Below, in pieces: positions 1 through 12,119 of a stretch of DNA of 64,000 nt (position 1 is its first letter; each line of letters opens with the position of its first letter). This DNA comes from Gavia stellata (taxonomy: Eukaryota; Chordata; Aves; Gaviiformes; Gaviidae). The DNA lies in the NCBI RefSeq assembly GCF_030936135.1, contig NC_082594.1:22673553-22737552 (forward strand). Reading direction: 5' to 3'. The position numbers and the translations under genes are program-made. Under the pieces are notes generated by a model. That model worked only from the letters and a program-made list of their open reading frames with translations, was not told the DNA's origin and searched no databases.

Positions 1-3000
1 CAAATTGTTTTGTACTGGCAACCATGCTAGCCCTCCTACTTTTGCTACAAAGCTTTTACGCTGACTTGTGGGTATTCAGGTTTTTCTACAAAGTTGCCAG
101 AGTTGGTTTCTGTTTCAAGGACTAAGAACCATTCAGTATCTCAAATAAAGTGACAGAATAGCTGGTGTTTTTTTAAATAGTGACCACTCTGTCCAATTCT
201 TATTTTTCTTTAGTTATTGTACATACAAAAAACAGACCATACATACTTTCTCTCCATAAAAGTCAGGGCCAACATTTTGAAAACAGGGTTCTGAATGTTA
301 CAGAACCACCTTTTTTTTTTAAGTAATGAGTGTGTAGTTATGTTTCAGGGGCTTGATTTGTAGCGATGCTATTTTATCCCAACTTCCAGTCACACTGCAG
401 GTTGCTCATCACTTTTGAGAAATGAATCCACAAGTATCTTACTTTTAAAAGCTTAACAATCCCTAAGAAAATGAGACAACAGAAAAATAACTCTTTGGGG
501 ACAGAACGGCTGCTGGTCTAAGCCAAAGTTCACTGCTGCCCATCGAGGGGTTTTAGTGACTCCAAGATGCCTCAGGGATGGCCCCTGAACATGAAGGACG
601 GACACAGCTGCTTATGTCACTGAGTATCTGTGGTAGGAAGATACAGCAGCGATAGCAGGCCTTTCAGTGTGCTTCCGAATACCCTGGGTATTGGTAGGGG
701 TTTTCTTCAATGATACTATAATCTTGCTCTTTTTAAAAGCCAAGCTATCTTCAGAATGGGCTAGCACCATTTATCATATCCATCTTGATGGGCATGACAA
801 ATTTGGGTATTCTCAGTTTTTGTTTGAAGAGTATTCTCAGTATCGAGTTACAATCAGAAATCCTGAATGCAATTAATTTATCCAAGAATGCTGTACAACT
901 AAATGCCAAACAATGAAAAGAATAAAAATCCCCACTGCAGTACATAATTCTCTCTTGCAAACAGCATGAATTCAGGATCCAAGAACTAAGGTAAAAGGTT
1001 TTTGCTGAGTAATTCTATTCAGGAACTCAATAATTGTAACATAAACCAATCAGAAATAGTGTCCCACATCAGACCGATAGCAACTGCTTAACAAAGGAAG
1101 ACTTCTGCTTACTTAAAGTCCTTACGCAAGTTACTATTTTTTGTCTAAAAAATATATTGCTTCCTCTCTATTGCTCTGAGTTAACTCAGAAGTTTATAAG
1201 ACCTGCAACATGGAGGATTTTATTGCTCTTGTGCTAAAAACGTATTTCCCATTATTGCTGAAATCTTACTGTTAGGAGAAATGGTTAAAAAAAAGGGCAA
1301 TTAAAAAAAATCCTCTCCCAAGCTTTGAGGATGAATATATGAAAAAACTAACTACAATAAATTTTGCCCATCAAGATACAACTTGTTACTAACTTCGGGT
1401 CAAGCATGTTAATAAATAAAAATGAACTTCAATTCTTTAAACAAAATTACACATTAAGAAAAAAAGTCTTTTGTCATTATGATGGAAGTATGAAAGATAC
1501 TTCACTGTACATTGAATGGTGAATCTCGCACCCCTGGTCTTATGCATGGGTGTTGTTTGATGGGACAAGAAAATGACAGAATCCTTGCAAGCTGGCTGGA
1601 TTTCTGCCAGTTTCAGAGGGATCTTGGATGGATACTGGCACCTCACCATACAGAACTGGGGCCTACACTGTAATTCTGAGGTGATAGCAGAGAATTGCTT
1701 AATTCTGCAGGGTCTGAAAACCGGCTGTCTGTCAAGCATTTCTTCTTGTGCAAGTGAGGTAGGCAGCTTTGTACCCACACCTCTGCCCCTCCTCCCAAGA
1801 GTTCGTTCACAGGTGTGTTATATAGCAGCTATCCAGTACTGCAAACCCTGTTAAAGTTTGGTCTGACAGCTGTGGGCAAACCTATGTCATCGACTTCCAG
1901 AATGATTTTTCTGGCCTATGCTGCACAGTTTCAATTTAAGAACACATTTCTGGAAGAGACAACATCCTCGCTAGAGGTCAGAGCAGTAGTTTGGGAGGCA
2001 TAATCATGTTTCTCATCTGTTTGTGGTGAAAGGTAACCGTGTGCTACTCCTCAAACGAGGGCAAATCACGTCCCTGTGAGCTAGCTTTGTGGGACTTCTA
2101 TAATTAATTCTTATTTCCTCTGTTTGACTCACACTGCTCCTCAGGAGAGGAGCTTCCAATTACAAATCTCTCTGCTCTGGCACAAGGAAAAGGTCGGCTC
2201 CCCCAGCACTCTGAAGAGCCTCTGTGGATTTGAGCAGCCTGTGGAACAAGAAGATGACAAGGACGCTAGGTGAACCAGCATGAGAAGAGGGGACGACATT
2301 ACCTCCCTCTGTGCTGTTTTTTTCTGGCTTCCCTACCACCCGGGTGTTGTGGCGAGAAAAACACTAGTGCCTGTGAGGTTATCCAAGAGGATGAGAACAG
2401 GTCTGCATAAGTGAAACAACAGTTGCCCTCAGGACTGAATTTTGGTCACAGTTGTAGCTGCTCATCCTCATCACATTTTTTAGCAATTTGACACAGAAGA
2501 ACAAATGGGGGGGGGGGGGAGAAGGGGGTGGTAAACTTAGCAGGACTTTAACTTATTTTTTGCCTTTAAAAGTGCCATTCTACATTATTCAGCCTCTCTA
2601 TATTATTCAGCGCATGACTTTTACTGCCATTTATTCCAATACTTTGCATACTTGCAAAACTGCACGCATACATAGCATGGATATTTATGAAGTGATTATT
2701 TCTTATACAAAAATTCATACCAAAAGGCAATGACTAGAGTTTCATTAGCATTCAGAAGTAGATAAAGAACACCAATATCCTACACTGAGCAGGGGCCACG
2801 GTCTAACTGTGCTGAGCATCTGTAAATCGCAGTGAAGCCAAGGGAGCTGCAAGTTCACAGCTCTACTGGACCATGCCATGCAATTATTAAACTAATCAGA
2901 TTACAAAGTAAGAGCCAAATATCATAAAGGTTGAACCAAGTAAATAATGGAATTTGAACCCAGCATTGCAACTAAAATTAATTATTGCTCATAAGAATCT

Positions 3001-3866
3001 CTACAGAGCTTTGTTTACAGACAACTCATTCACATTTGAGATTCAGCTTTGTGTATAGCATATGATTCTTAATGTCACAGAAACTTTGCCACAAAAAGCT
3101 ACAGTCATCCAAACGTCCATGTGAAAAGGACAGACTCCATGTGGAAAAATCCAGACCAGCAACACAGTTGTCTCTACTATCTATACTATACAGGTATATT
3201 TTTTCATTGAACTGTAAATATTGCTATTTTTACACTTGAGTTTCTTGGTTGTTTTTAAACTGTAATGGAAGATACTGAAGCAACAATACAGTATGCCGAC
3301 TTTGACATTCTAGGGAATATAACCTCCTACTGATGCCAGGGCATTAACACATGAGCTTCCATCAACACTTACGGAAGTGGTACTATGAACTGCCATGCAC
3401 TGACATCAGAGTACGCCCTAAGTTTCACAAACTCATCTGCCAGGAAGATTTTCTCTCTGACAATCAAGTCTTCAAATTAGAAAACAATGTTTTATTTCTA
3501 GTGCATTCTAATGTGGCTTCAGTAAAAGGTTAGAAGCGGTTTGAAATTTAACCATTCATGAGAGGAAGCTCTGCTTTTTAGACCAGAACTATCATCCTAT
3601 AATGAAGTGAACTGACATGCATACAGTGTGAAGAATCACGATCTGTAATGGAGGAAACTGCCAGAAAAGGAGAAAATAGTTTCATGTTGAAGTTCTGGTT
3701 GCATAAACCAGATATGCTCTGAGAATTTATAATCTTCAGTATTTTAAATTATGTAGCAGAACAATGAAAACAAGTGGTAATAGTTGATAATAGACCTGAT
3801 AACAAACTTAAGGGGAACCATTTCATGTAGATGCTAAATACGTGTTGCAAGCAATTTGTAGGTTAT
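1..3866. other. Intergenic DNA downstream of GPR12
   Basis: AT-rich, apparently single-copy DNA on the 3' side of the minus-strand GPR12 gene. All open frames here are short (at most about 110 codons) and show no family resemblance. A run of 13 G residues lies at 2507-2519. The distal GPR12 3' UTR could reach into this stretch: another AATAAA on the minus strand (plus-strand TTTATT) lies at 3491-3496. No repeat was recognised. Confidence 0.6.
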
Positions 3867-4757
3867 TTTATTAGATAGTTTCTTATACACTTCTGAAAAG
3901 ATAAACTTGTCTGAGAAACTTAGTGTTGCATCTATTACAAACACATAGCCAAAAGAGGCCATATTGTTTTATCAATTTCGAAGATCCCCCCTGAATTCCT
4001 TTTAAAATTAATAGCATAATAAGCTCTATGTCCCATAACTAAGTGAAAACATATGGCTGACTTTTGAAAAGGAAGGCAAAGCATATCTTCTGTTTTAACA
4101 TCCAGCCAGAACTCAGAAGAGAACAGGTTACCCTTTAAAACAATTATCAAGCTAATTTATGCCGAGATGTAAAATAAAAAGCTATACAAGTACTTCCTCA
4201 CCTACAGCAAATTTGTTGCACTGAGATTATTACAATAAATACCACATAAATCAGTACAATTGGCCATTATTTTGAAGAGTATTCTGATGATATACAAATG
4301 GGGTAACCGGATTTGGGTCTTCTTTTCTTTTTTTTTTTCTGTTTTAAAAAGGATTAGCGGGAAAAAATATCCTGACAACAGACTGTAACATGCAGTATGA
4401 CTGAACTCAATCACATAAACAATTTCAAAGGAGGTATGCTGTTTCAATCTAATTTTAATTTGCAAACTTAATGTAAAAATCATTGCAAACATGACAAAGT
4501 CTGGGTAATATAACAAAAAGACCCTGAGCAACATTATAAATCTGTAAGAACACTGATTATTTTGATTTTGGAAATCTCCCTTAAACGACTCGATTCATTT
4601 TGGTCACTGGGGTTTTCCGTTTACAAAAAGGTCAGTGCATCCTGTGGTTTTTATATGAATCCATTGCACACCAATTAATTAATGCATCTAAACCAAAGAC
4701 AGCATCGCAAGAATGTCTGGAAAGTAACATGTTAAGGAGCGTCCTCCTAGCTGCCAA
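3867..4757 (-). other. GPR12: Probable GPR12 3' UTR
   Basis: This is the minus-strand DNA directly after the GPR12 stop codon. It is AT-rich with no credible coding frame. The plus-strand TTTATT at 3867-3872 reads as a canonical AATAAA poly(A) signal on the gene strand and would give a 3' UTR of about 0.9 kb. The true end is not determined; a further AATAAA lies about 370 bp on. Seen: the signal. Inferred: that it is used. Confidence 0.4.
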
Positions 4758-5762
4758 TCAGACATCACTGGGTGATCTTGCTCTCTGAGACAGGTTAGAA
4801 GGAATACAGCCACAACAGATGAGCCAAAGTGCTTTCTGTATCTCCTGGTTTCTAAAAGCATATATTACAGGATTGATGATGGAATTGTAGGTAGCTGGCA
4901 GGAGGGTGGCATAGGTGTATATAGAAGGATAGGTATAATCTGCTATTAAAGAATAGAGCGTAAAAGGCATCCAGCAAGCAGCAAAAGTCCCCAAAATAAT
5001 GGCCAAAGTAGACACTCCTTTTCGGGTGGTCACATAGTGGGAAGTGGCCAAGAAATGGTGTTGCAAGGCAATCTGATGGGCATGGCGCATCACGATTTTA
5101 CAGATTTGAATGTAAAGCTGCAGCATGAGGGCAAACATAAGCAAGAAAGAGACCGAAAGGACAGCTGCATTATTTTTAGTGAGTGGTCTGATAACGCTGC
5201 AGGTGGATTCGTCTCTGAGGCAGTTCCAGCCCATTACAGGCAGCAGTCCAATACAGATAGATGCTCCCCAGAGCAATATAAGCATGACATAGGTAAAAGT
5301 GACAGTCCTCTCTGAATTGTAAGTCAAAGCATAATACAGTGAGAGGTAACGATCAACAGTAATAGCCAGCAAGCTGCCAACAGATGCTGAGAAAGAGGCA
5401 ACAATCAGTCCAATCGTACAGAGTTTCGTCGCTTCTGATTGCAGAAGGTATGCAAAAACAAAATTGATGATCAATCCAATGCCTGCTAAGAGATCTGCCA
5501 GCGCCAGGCTGCCTATCAGGAGGAACATGGGAGCGCGAAGACTGGGATTATGGAAAATGATAAGAACCACAATGGCATTTTCGCAGGAGATAAGGGTCCC
5601 TGAAGTACACAAGACAATGTCCCAGGGGTTTACCAAAAGCTCTGGCTCTGGGTCTATGACAGGAACCAGGGAGGAGCCTGCAGCTGAGGCATTCTCGGTA
5701 GAGCTGGCTTCTACATGATCCTGAGGCAGCCAGCTCAAATTAACCTTCAGATCTTCATTCAT
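4758..5762 (-). CDS. GPR12: GPR12, orphan class A G-protein-coupled receptor
   Basis: Single-exon 334-codon frame. It encodes a seven-transmembrane receptor of the GPR3/GPR6/GPR12 group, which signals constitutively through Gs to raise cAMP at the plasma membrane, mainly in brain and oocytes (family knowledge). Visible landmarks: N-glycosylation sequons N8 and N24; TM1 about 47-72 with N62; TM2 with LALAD, D90; TM3 ending in DRY 137-139; extracellular loop 2 with C181 and C188; TM6 CWMP 263-266; TM7 NPVIY 297-301; a C-terminal Cys cluster at 316, 317 and 319 fit for palmitoylation; the end reads RARSPSDV. Length equals what I recall for mammalian GPR12. The frame stays open 35 codons upstream, but that extension contains no ATG and begins at a TTG, so the ATG at 5762-5760 is the start. 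Unusual: C115 (position 3.27) and G129 (3.41) differ from the mammalian protein as I remember it. Confidence 0.97.
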   Translation of the reverse strand: MNEDLKVNLSWLPQDHVEASSTENASAAGSSLVPVIDPEPELLVNPWDIVLCTSGTLISCENAIVVLIIFHNPSLRAPMFLLIGSLALADLLAGIGLIINFVFAYLLQSEATKLCTIGLIVASFSASVGSLLAITVDRYLSLYYALTYNSERTVTFTYVMLILLWGASICIGLLPVMGWNCLRDESTCSVIRPLTKNNAAVLSVSFLLMFALMLQLYIQICKIVMRHAHQIALQHHFLATSHYVTTRKGVSTLAIILGTFAACWMPFTLYSLIADYTYPSIYTYATLLPATYNSIINPVIYAFRNQEIQKALWLICCGCIPSNLSQRARSPSDV

Positions 5763-6014
5763 TTTAACCCCTGTCTTCTTCAACGGAAAGACATGTTTTT
5801 TAATGTTCAGACACAGCACTGGATACAGCACCCCCAGAGCATGCAACGCCCTAGACGGCAACACCAATCTAACGTGCAGGCAGGCACTTGTTACATAAAT
5901 GTAACAATAAAAAAATAAAAACAGAGAGGGGAGAATATTTAAAACTGCCCGAGATTATCTGCCAAGGGACCGACATAGGGAGGCAGAGCGATGCTAACCG
6001 TAATTCCCTTCACC
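5763..6014 (-). promoter_or_regulatory. GPR12: GPR12 5' leader with candidate short intron and uORFs
   Basis: On the gene strand, a good donor-like CAG|GTGAAG has its exon end at 6014. A long T/C-rich tract spans about 5931-5891 and is followed by AG dinucleotides at 5888-5887 and 5870-5869. Together they could form a very short leader intron ending just before the coding exon. The 6014 site is preceded by pyrimidines, so it could equally serve as an acceptor for a longer intron. Two short upstream ORFs precede the start: ATG at 5842-5840 (11 codons) and ATG at 5794-5792 (MSFR, stop). GPR12 is known to have a non-coding first exon; the exact junctions here are inferred. Confidence 0.3.
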
Positions 6015-6049
6015 TGCATAGGGAAGAAGGCACAGGCACGGGAGGGAGC

Positions 6050-6800
6050 CCGTGAAACAGCTAACCCCCCCCAAACGCTGCAATTTGGGGTGGGGGCCGC
6101 CTGTGGGGCGGTGTAAACCCCGTTATTCAGCAGCCACCATTTCAAAGCGGGATTATTTTTGGTCACGGAGGGAGCGGCCAGGATGGGGAGGGGTGAAATC
6201 CCTCACCGACCCCTGTGAGGAAACCCCGCGCGGGCCGTGTGTGCGTGTGGGGGCGATATCCTCTGAGAACTTACAAACTCGACGCGGACACCACACACAC
6301 CCCCCCCCCCCCCCCCAACACACCCCACGCACCCCCGGCGGCGGTCACCTGGGCTTTCCCCCGGCGGGTCGGAGGGAGGAAGGAAGGAAGGAGGAGAAGG
6401 AACAGAGGGATCCCCGTGGTCCCTTCAAGGCGGCAGCAGGACCGGCCGCCCTCACGGCGCGGCGCGGGGCCGAGGGCGCAGCGCAGGTGCGCGCCCCCTG
6501 CGAGCGCGCGCGCGCGCGCAGGGTGTGTGTGGAGGCAGGGCGGGAGGGCGGGGGGGGGCCCTCGCCTCGTGCGCGCGCGCCTGCGCAGGTGCCTCCCGCC
6601 GCGCGCGCGCGCGCGCTCTGTAGGGGGGGCAGCCTGCCCCCCTGCCGCTCTTCCCCGCCCCTCTCCCCCCGCCCTGTCCCGCGCCAGCGCCCCTCAGGCA
6701 CCGCCCCGACCGCCCTGAGGCGATCCCTGCCCTCGGCCCGCCGAGGCGGGTCCCCGCGGGGTGGGCGAAGGAGCGGGGGGAGTGTCCGTGGGTTTGAGGT
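6050..6800 (-). promoter_or_regulatory. GPR12: CpG island, likely GPR12 promoter and exon 1
   Basis: A sharply bounded GC- and CpG-rich block sits in otherwise AT-rich DNA, just upstream of GPR12. It has G/C boxes (GGGCGG around 6539-6550, CCCCGCCC around 6652-6660) and TGCGCAGG elements resembling NRF1 half sites (6582-6589). Pure alternating GC runs occur at 6504-6519, 6571-6580 and 6601-6616. A C17 run lies at 6300-6316, and an AGGA/GGAA repeat lies around 6377-6391. It is the only CpG island in the window, so it is assigned to GPR12 by proximity. Long frames inside it on both strands are by-products of high GC. Confidence 0.8.
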
Positions 6801-7113
6801 GCTGAATGGGGTGATGGGGGAGGGTCCGGACAAAGAGGGTGCTGGTGATAAAAGCGTAAATTGAAGCGCAGGGCGAAGTCTTGCGTTCCTGACTCTTTCT
6901 AATTTGTGGCAGCTGTTGCTGGGTGTTAACAGCAGCTGTGCACCTTGGTGCGGAGCAAGTCTCGGAGGGTCGCAGAGTAAAAGCCTCTGAGTAATGTGAT
7001 AATGCGCCCAGGAAGCCCCTTGCTGGTCTTACAGTGGTCAGCTGGCCTTTCAGTCGCAGCAGAACCTCCTAAAAATGAGTTAAGTCAAAATCATCTGTAC
7101 TATGAGGGTGGTT
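6801..7113. other. Short intergenic stretch
   Basis: Base composition falls from the CpG island toward normal AT-rich DNA. No gene or repeat was recognised. Confidence 0.5.
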
Positions 7114-7289
7114 TGAGTGCTGGCACAGGCTGCCCAGAGGCATCGTGGGGTTTCCATCCCTGGAGATACTCAAAACCTGATGACATGGTCCTGAGTCACC
7201 TATTCTAACTGACCCTACTGTGAGCAGCGGGGCTAGACCAGACCGTCTCCAGAGGCACCTTAATGCCTCAACCATTCTGTGATTCTGTG
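7114..7289 (+). mobile_element. CR1 LINE 3'-end fragment
   Basis: A 5'-truncated CR1 tail in plus orientation. The string GGCTGCCCAGAGG is followed by the degenerate end of ORF2, then the 3' UTR with CTGACCCTACTGTGAGCAG and GACCGTCTCCAGAGG. It finishes in ATTCTGTGATTCTGTG, the short terminal repeat that marks CR1 3' ends. It has many substitutions relative to younger copies in the window, so it is an old insertion. Confidence 0.85.
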
Positions 7290-9345
7290 GTGTATAACCA
7301 TATGAAAATGAAAATACAGTGTAAAAGATTTAAAGGAGCGATGCACAGTATCAGGTCTAGAGTGGGTAGCACCGGACAGTGCGCAGAGAGCCTGCTGGAG
7401 AAGCCTGGGCATGGGGATGCCTGCCGTCTTCAGAGGGTGACATTAGGGACACGTGGCCAGATGTGCGAAGCTGTTATGTATTGGATAGCACAGGCAGGCC
7501 AGTGGGACTTCTACGGTGTTAGAAACTGAACGTGCATAGAAGCCACAGGGTCAGAGGAACCACACCAAACAGCGCTAGGCACCAGATGTAGATGTTTGTG
7601 CGCAGAAGATAGTCTCCCAAGGTCCCCTATATTGTCAGTGGAGAGAAGCGTGTCCTCCAGGACATGCCAAAATAGCGGGATGAGTTGGTCTTTAGAAGAC
7701 CCTGGGCAATTTTGAGAAAACATGCTTTGTCCTCATTTACACCACAACATACCTAAAGCACTTTGGAAAATCTGGCCCTGAGGGACGACTGGAATCTGGA
7801 GGGAAGATTTGCTTCTCCCTTGGTGAGTAATGCGCTCAGCAAGCACGCGTGGTGCCATCCTTCATTCAGGTCTACCTCAGTCATTGTGCTAAGCCTTGTG
7901 AAACTTTGCTGGATGATTCAAGGTGATTCATTCATATTTCTGGTGACCCTCCTGCTTTATAACAAGGATTTAAAATGGATATCACCTTGCTGCTGGTCGC
8001 TGTCTTCCTGATTGATCCACTGATTGATACACTGATTTTGACAGTGTAACAAATGCTTTCCTGTGATCTAGACTGAGTATGTTTGGTGTGTTTCAGCATC
8101 TGTCACTCTTACATTTAGAACAGTTATATTAAAAATTGCAAAAGCTTTTCTTCATTCTGTTTAAACATTTGTTTCACAAATGGGGAAGACCAGTGTTTCA
8201 ATTAAATATTTTAATTTAGGACTTTGGAGAGCTGTGTTTATTCACTTAGTTAATCTATTTATTATTTCCATTCCAATTACAACACATTATAAACAAGCTG
8301 ATGTTTGTATCCTGTATTGCCAGTTTGTCACTATTAGTGAGGTGGTGGACTGTCTTGGTCATTAGGGCAAATGGCATTGTCATGGATTTCACCCTGTAGC
8401 ACTACAGAACAGTAGTAATTTAGAGGAAAATCTCTTTTTAGGAATTGTGAAGATTAACAGATGCAAAAATTAGTGATGGGTCGTAGTTAAAGAGCTCTTG
8501 TACCACTGTCTTACTGCTGATTTCTGTCTCTCTCTCGTGAGCATGCTGATATAGATGATGTTTGCTGACCCTCAAGCTAGCACAGAACAGCCTAGTGCTG
8601 CTGGAGCAGGAAGCAGAGGTCGGGCTGTGCTGGCTTTCGACCTGAGCTAGGATCCCTGTCTGACGCTGTGACTGCCATGGTGATGTACAAAGATACTCTG
8701 GCCTATCTCAGGTAACACAACATGATTTTGCATATCCTGAGGCATCAGCTGTGAAGTCTAGTGCTGTTACCTATCTCTGGACATAGTTTGGAAGTTACTC
8801 ACTCCTCAGGCAGTCACTGGCCTGCTGTGTCCAGGAGGTCTGGATGAGTTCAGGCACGTGCACTTCTTCCCTTCAGGTGGCTGTGACTGGCAATACATGG
8901 GAACTGCTCCTCTGGGGCCATGCCCCAGCCGTGTCCTGAGTGTCAAGTCTGCTTCCAGGACCCTGTGTGCCATGGGTGGGAAGCCTGTTCGTACAGCCAA
9001 GAGATGAAAACCATCATCCGGTCCAGTGACTTCCTGGTCTGAACAGTAGGAGCATCAGGCTTTGGGATGCATCCCGATTTACCCAGTGAGTAAGTATAGA
9101 GCTGTCCATAGAAACCAAACAGCCCAATTCAAAGAGGGAAAAAATGATCCTTAAGTAACACGTTGACATATTCTTCACCTGGGGCCTTACCAGCTAGCAG
9201 GCCTTCCTTCAGAAAATCCAAGAAGGCCCCATGCCTCTCATTCCTCCCTAAGCACCCTCTCTTCTTAATCCCTTTTTATAGGCTCCTAGGCTTTAATCCA
9301 TATAACAAAAACCACCCTGAAGGAGCACCAATATTTGAAAGCTGG
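7290..9345. other. Intergenic DNA, nothing recognised
   Basis: AT-rich, apparently single-copy sequence. Open frames are short and unrelated to known families. A C/G-richer patch at about 8800-9000 has no recognisable coding content. Confidence 0.5.
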
Positions 9346-9680
9346 ATACAGTTCAGGCCAACATGTTTTAAAAAGGTACTGAGAGACAAGAAAGAGTGCA
9401 GGAAAGAGTCACAGAAATTGTATTGAAGACCTGAGAAAATGTCTCATAGTGAAGGATTTATAGAAGTTATTCTGTTCAGTTAGTCTAAAAGAAGCTCAGG
9501 AGATGACTGGATACTTTCTCCAGGGCTTCACATGGCTTTTTAATCTAACAGAAAAGGGTGTAAGGTCTGGAAGCTGAAGTTAGAGAAGTTCAGATTCAAA
9601 ATTAAGTTCAAACATTTAATAGCAAGATAATTAAGCACCAGAACAACACATCCAGGGCAAGAAACAGTTCCATTTCCTCT
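9346..9680 (+). mobile_element. Ancient CR1-like LINE remnant (end of ORF2)
   Basis: Heavily mutated match to the C-terminal part of ORF2 of the old CR1 family found across turtles, crocodilians and birds. Recognisable in order: a 'TTTTAAAAAGG...GAGAGACAAG...GTGCAGGAAAGAG' section, GAAGACCTGAGAAAATGTC, TCTAAAAGAAGCTCAGGAG, TTTTTAATCTAACAGAAAA, then GGAAGCTGAAGTTAGAGAAG and the following ATAATTAAGCACCAGAACAAC. No frame remains open. It was recognised by order and spacing of diagnostic words recalled from the family, not by alignment. Confidence 0.65.
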
Positions 9681-12119
9681 TAATACCTTTTTGGAAGATG
9701 CCCTTATCAAATACAAGTTCTACATGGGCACAAGCTAGAATAAAAACCTTACCCAAAAGTAGTAGCAATTGAATTTTTTTTTCCTTTTTGCAGGTTATTA
9801 TAGCAAGGAATTTTTTCTTATAACTCACAGTTTGTTCTCTTCACGTAAAAGAGCACGATAGTCTGATGGTCTTAGATCTCTGAAAACAACCCCTTTTCCC
9901 TTGGGTGCCAAATGCTCTCAGTAGCCAAGGCTGCTCTGAGGAGTTGTCCTCTGCCAGTGGGCTCCTTTCTTTCCTGTCTGATAAACGGCTCAGTATTCAG
10001 GGTCTTCAAAATTGTCTTTCTTGGGGAGATGTTTCCCTGCACATACATCTCATGCTTTTTTTTTTGTAGCTATTGTATCTCTTTCCTGCTTCCTTTAACA
10101 AAGCATACTGATTTTCTTTTACTTCTTCTGCATATATACTTTAAATAACAGTTTTCTCTTCTTTCTCTGGATGATTTACATGGCTGGATTATTCTAGAAC
10201 TGAGGACAGTGCACTTTGTTTCTCTTTTTGTGCAGCTTTTGGCTATTTTTGATTACAGCTACAAAAAGTGCTTTAATGCCAGTCTTCTAATTGGGAATAA
10301 AGCATGAGATGAATGTGAGTGGCACTAAGCTTCTTTAGGCCATCACAAAGTACTTGAAGTTCTTCAAAAGACCACAGAGGACATCGGCTGTGTGCTCACT
10401 TCTCAGGGTTCTTAGAACAGAAAACAAGACAAGCGTAACAAAAATACTTAAAGGTGTATGTTATCCTGGGAAAAGTTTGTACTACAAACCATTATATTGA
10501 CCATGCTTAAGTGGAAAGGCTGGCTTGCAGCTATATTTGGTTGCTCTGTTTGCTGGCAAAGTAATATCCCACAGTTGAAAATTATTCGAGGCACGTTGAT
10601 AATTCTAGTTATTTTAAATGAGATAATGGGCATCACGGCTCTTAAAAGCATGGGGAGTATTTCTGAGAACATTTCTGAAAAGTGTGTTCAGTTATAATAG
10701 ATGAGACGACCAACTTCTCTGACAGAAGGGCAAGCGACTATATTGCTGTGACATATAAATGATTTAAATGTTCATGCTTGCACCTTGGTGGAAACTGTGG
10801 TAACAATGCTTAAAGATATGTTATCACATTTGAACGTAGGAACTGGCAACTGTTGTAGGCAACGCTGTCATGGTGTCTTAACAAACTGTATAAACATCTA
10901 TGATGATCAGACTGCAAAAGAAAGAAGAGGGAGCTACACGCATTTATGATCTGAGCATGATAACCCTGTAACTGTTTCTAAACTCACAAATGTAATGAAA
11001 AAAATTATCCAAGTGAATTGTATTGCAGTGCATGACATGGGAAACGTTAGCTGTGTGAGGAGGTTGGATGGAGGGGTTCTCCAAAAAGATGTACTCCTTA
11101 TGCAGAAACATTAGCAGTCTGATGACTGCTTTGTATTACATGTGATGTTCAGTGAAAGGGCTTTACCTGTGAGCTTGGTCGGTGGCAGAATACATTGGAT
11201 GGAAGAGTTTGATTTCCTCTTTTGTACCGAAGAGGAAAATATCCTAGAAATTCTTCATGGATCCAACATGTCTTTCACAGAATTATCACTTGTATGAAAG
11301 TGATGCTCCACTGTAATCCATGTAATCAAATGGAAGTTAGAATTTGTTCTTGGAAGACCCCACTGGAAAGAAGTTTGCATTTACACTCTGAGATACGCTC
11401 TGAATGACAGCACCTTTCTGAATTGCTTCTTTGCTAATACCAGTGTCAGAAATCTGGGGACTCCAAGTGTGTAGTAACACAAGTACAATTAAGGGCAGAT
11501 CAGACAGAAGCTTTATTAACTATGATCATATTTAATGATGTGGGGAAGAGGGAAGTTGGAAACAAGCACTGTTAGCTTTTATATGAAAGGAGAGTTCTCT
11601 TAGTTGGGATAAACTTCTTAGCCAGACCTCGCGAGCCTTGAATATTGATAATTTTACCACCATACTAGCAATGGGTGCCATATATGACCATGTTTATAGA
11701 GCAGCAGTAGCAGAACTGCTTTTAAGTTTTCTGTGAAGACATCACAACAAAGACAAGTTAAAATTTGTGCTTTATTTCACCCACTCATCTTGAGAAGAAG
11801 GAAATATATGTGTATGTATTCGTTAGGGACTGCATGAGTGAAGGAAAGAATTCTGGAAAGGAGCAGAAGCATTTCAGCCCACTTTATTAAAAGGGCGCAC
11901 ATCTAGTGATGATATAAAACTGCTGTAGATTGACACTGCTAGTCTCCCCTCCTTACTGGACCTTCCCAGTTACTTCTTGTCTTGGTCACTGGTCACCATC
12001 CTACCTATTTTTCAGAGATTATTCTCCAACTCAACCCTGTTTGTCTCCTTGCATTCAGGCTCAATCTATGCCCTTTAGACCATGATACTGCCTTTCCTGA
12101 CCACCTGCATGGTAATAGC
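9681..12119. other. Intergenic DNA, nothing recognised
   Basis: AT-rich single-copy-like sequence. No frame exceeds about 80 codons, and no repeat or RNA gene was recognised. Confidence 0.5.

Noticed and set aside
5763..5867. A 35-residue N-terminal extension of GPR12
   Set aside because: It begins at TTG, contains no ATG, and the annotated start gives exactly the 334 residues expected of the family.
6052..6864. Long overlapping open frames (up to 270 codons) in the CpG island on both strands
   Set aside because: Stop codons are rare in GC-rich DNA. The translations are Arg/Pro/Gly-rich low complexity, and frames are open on both strands at once.
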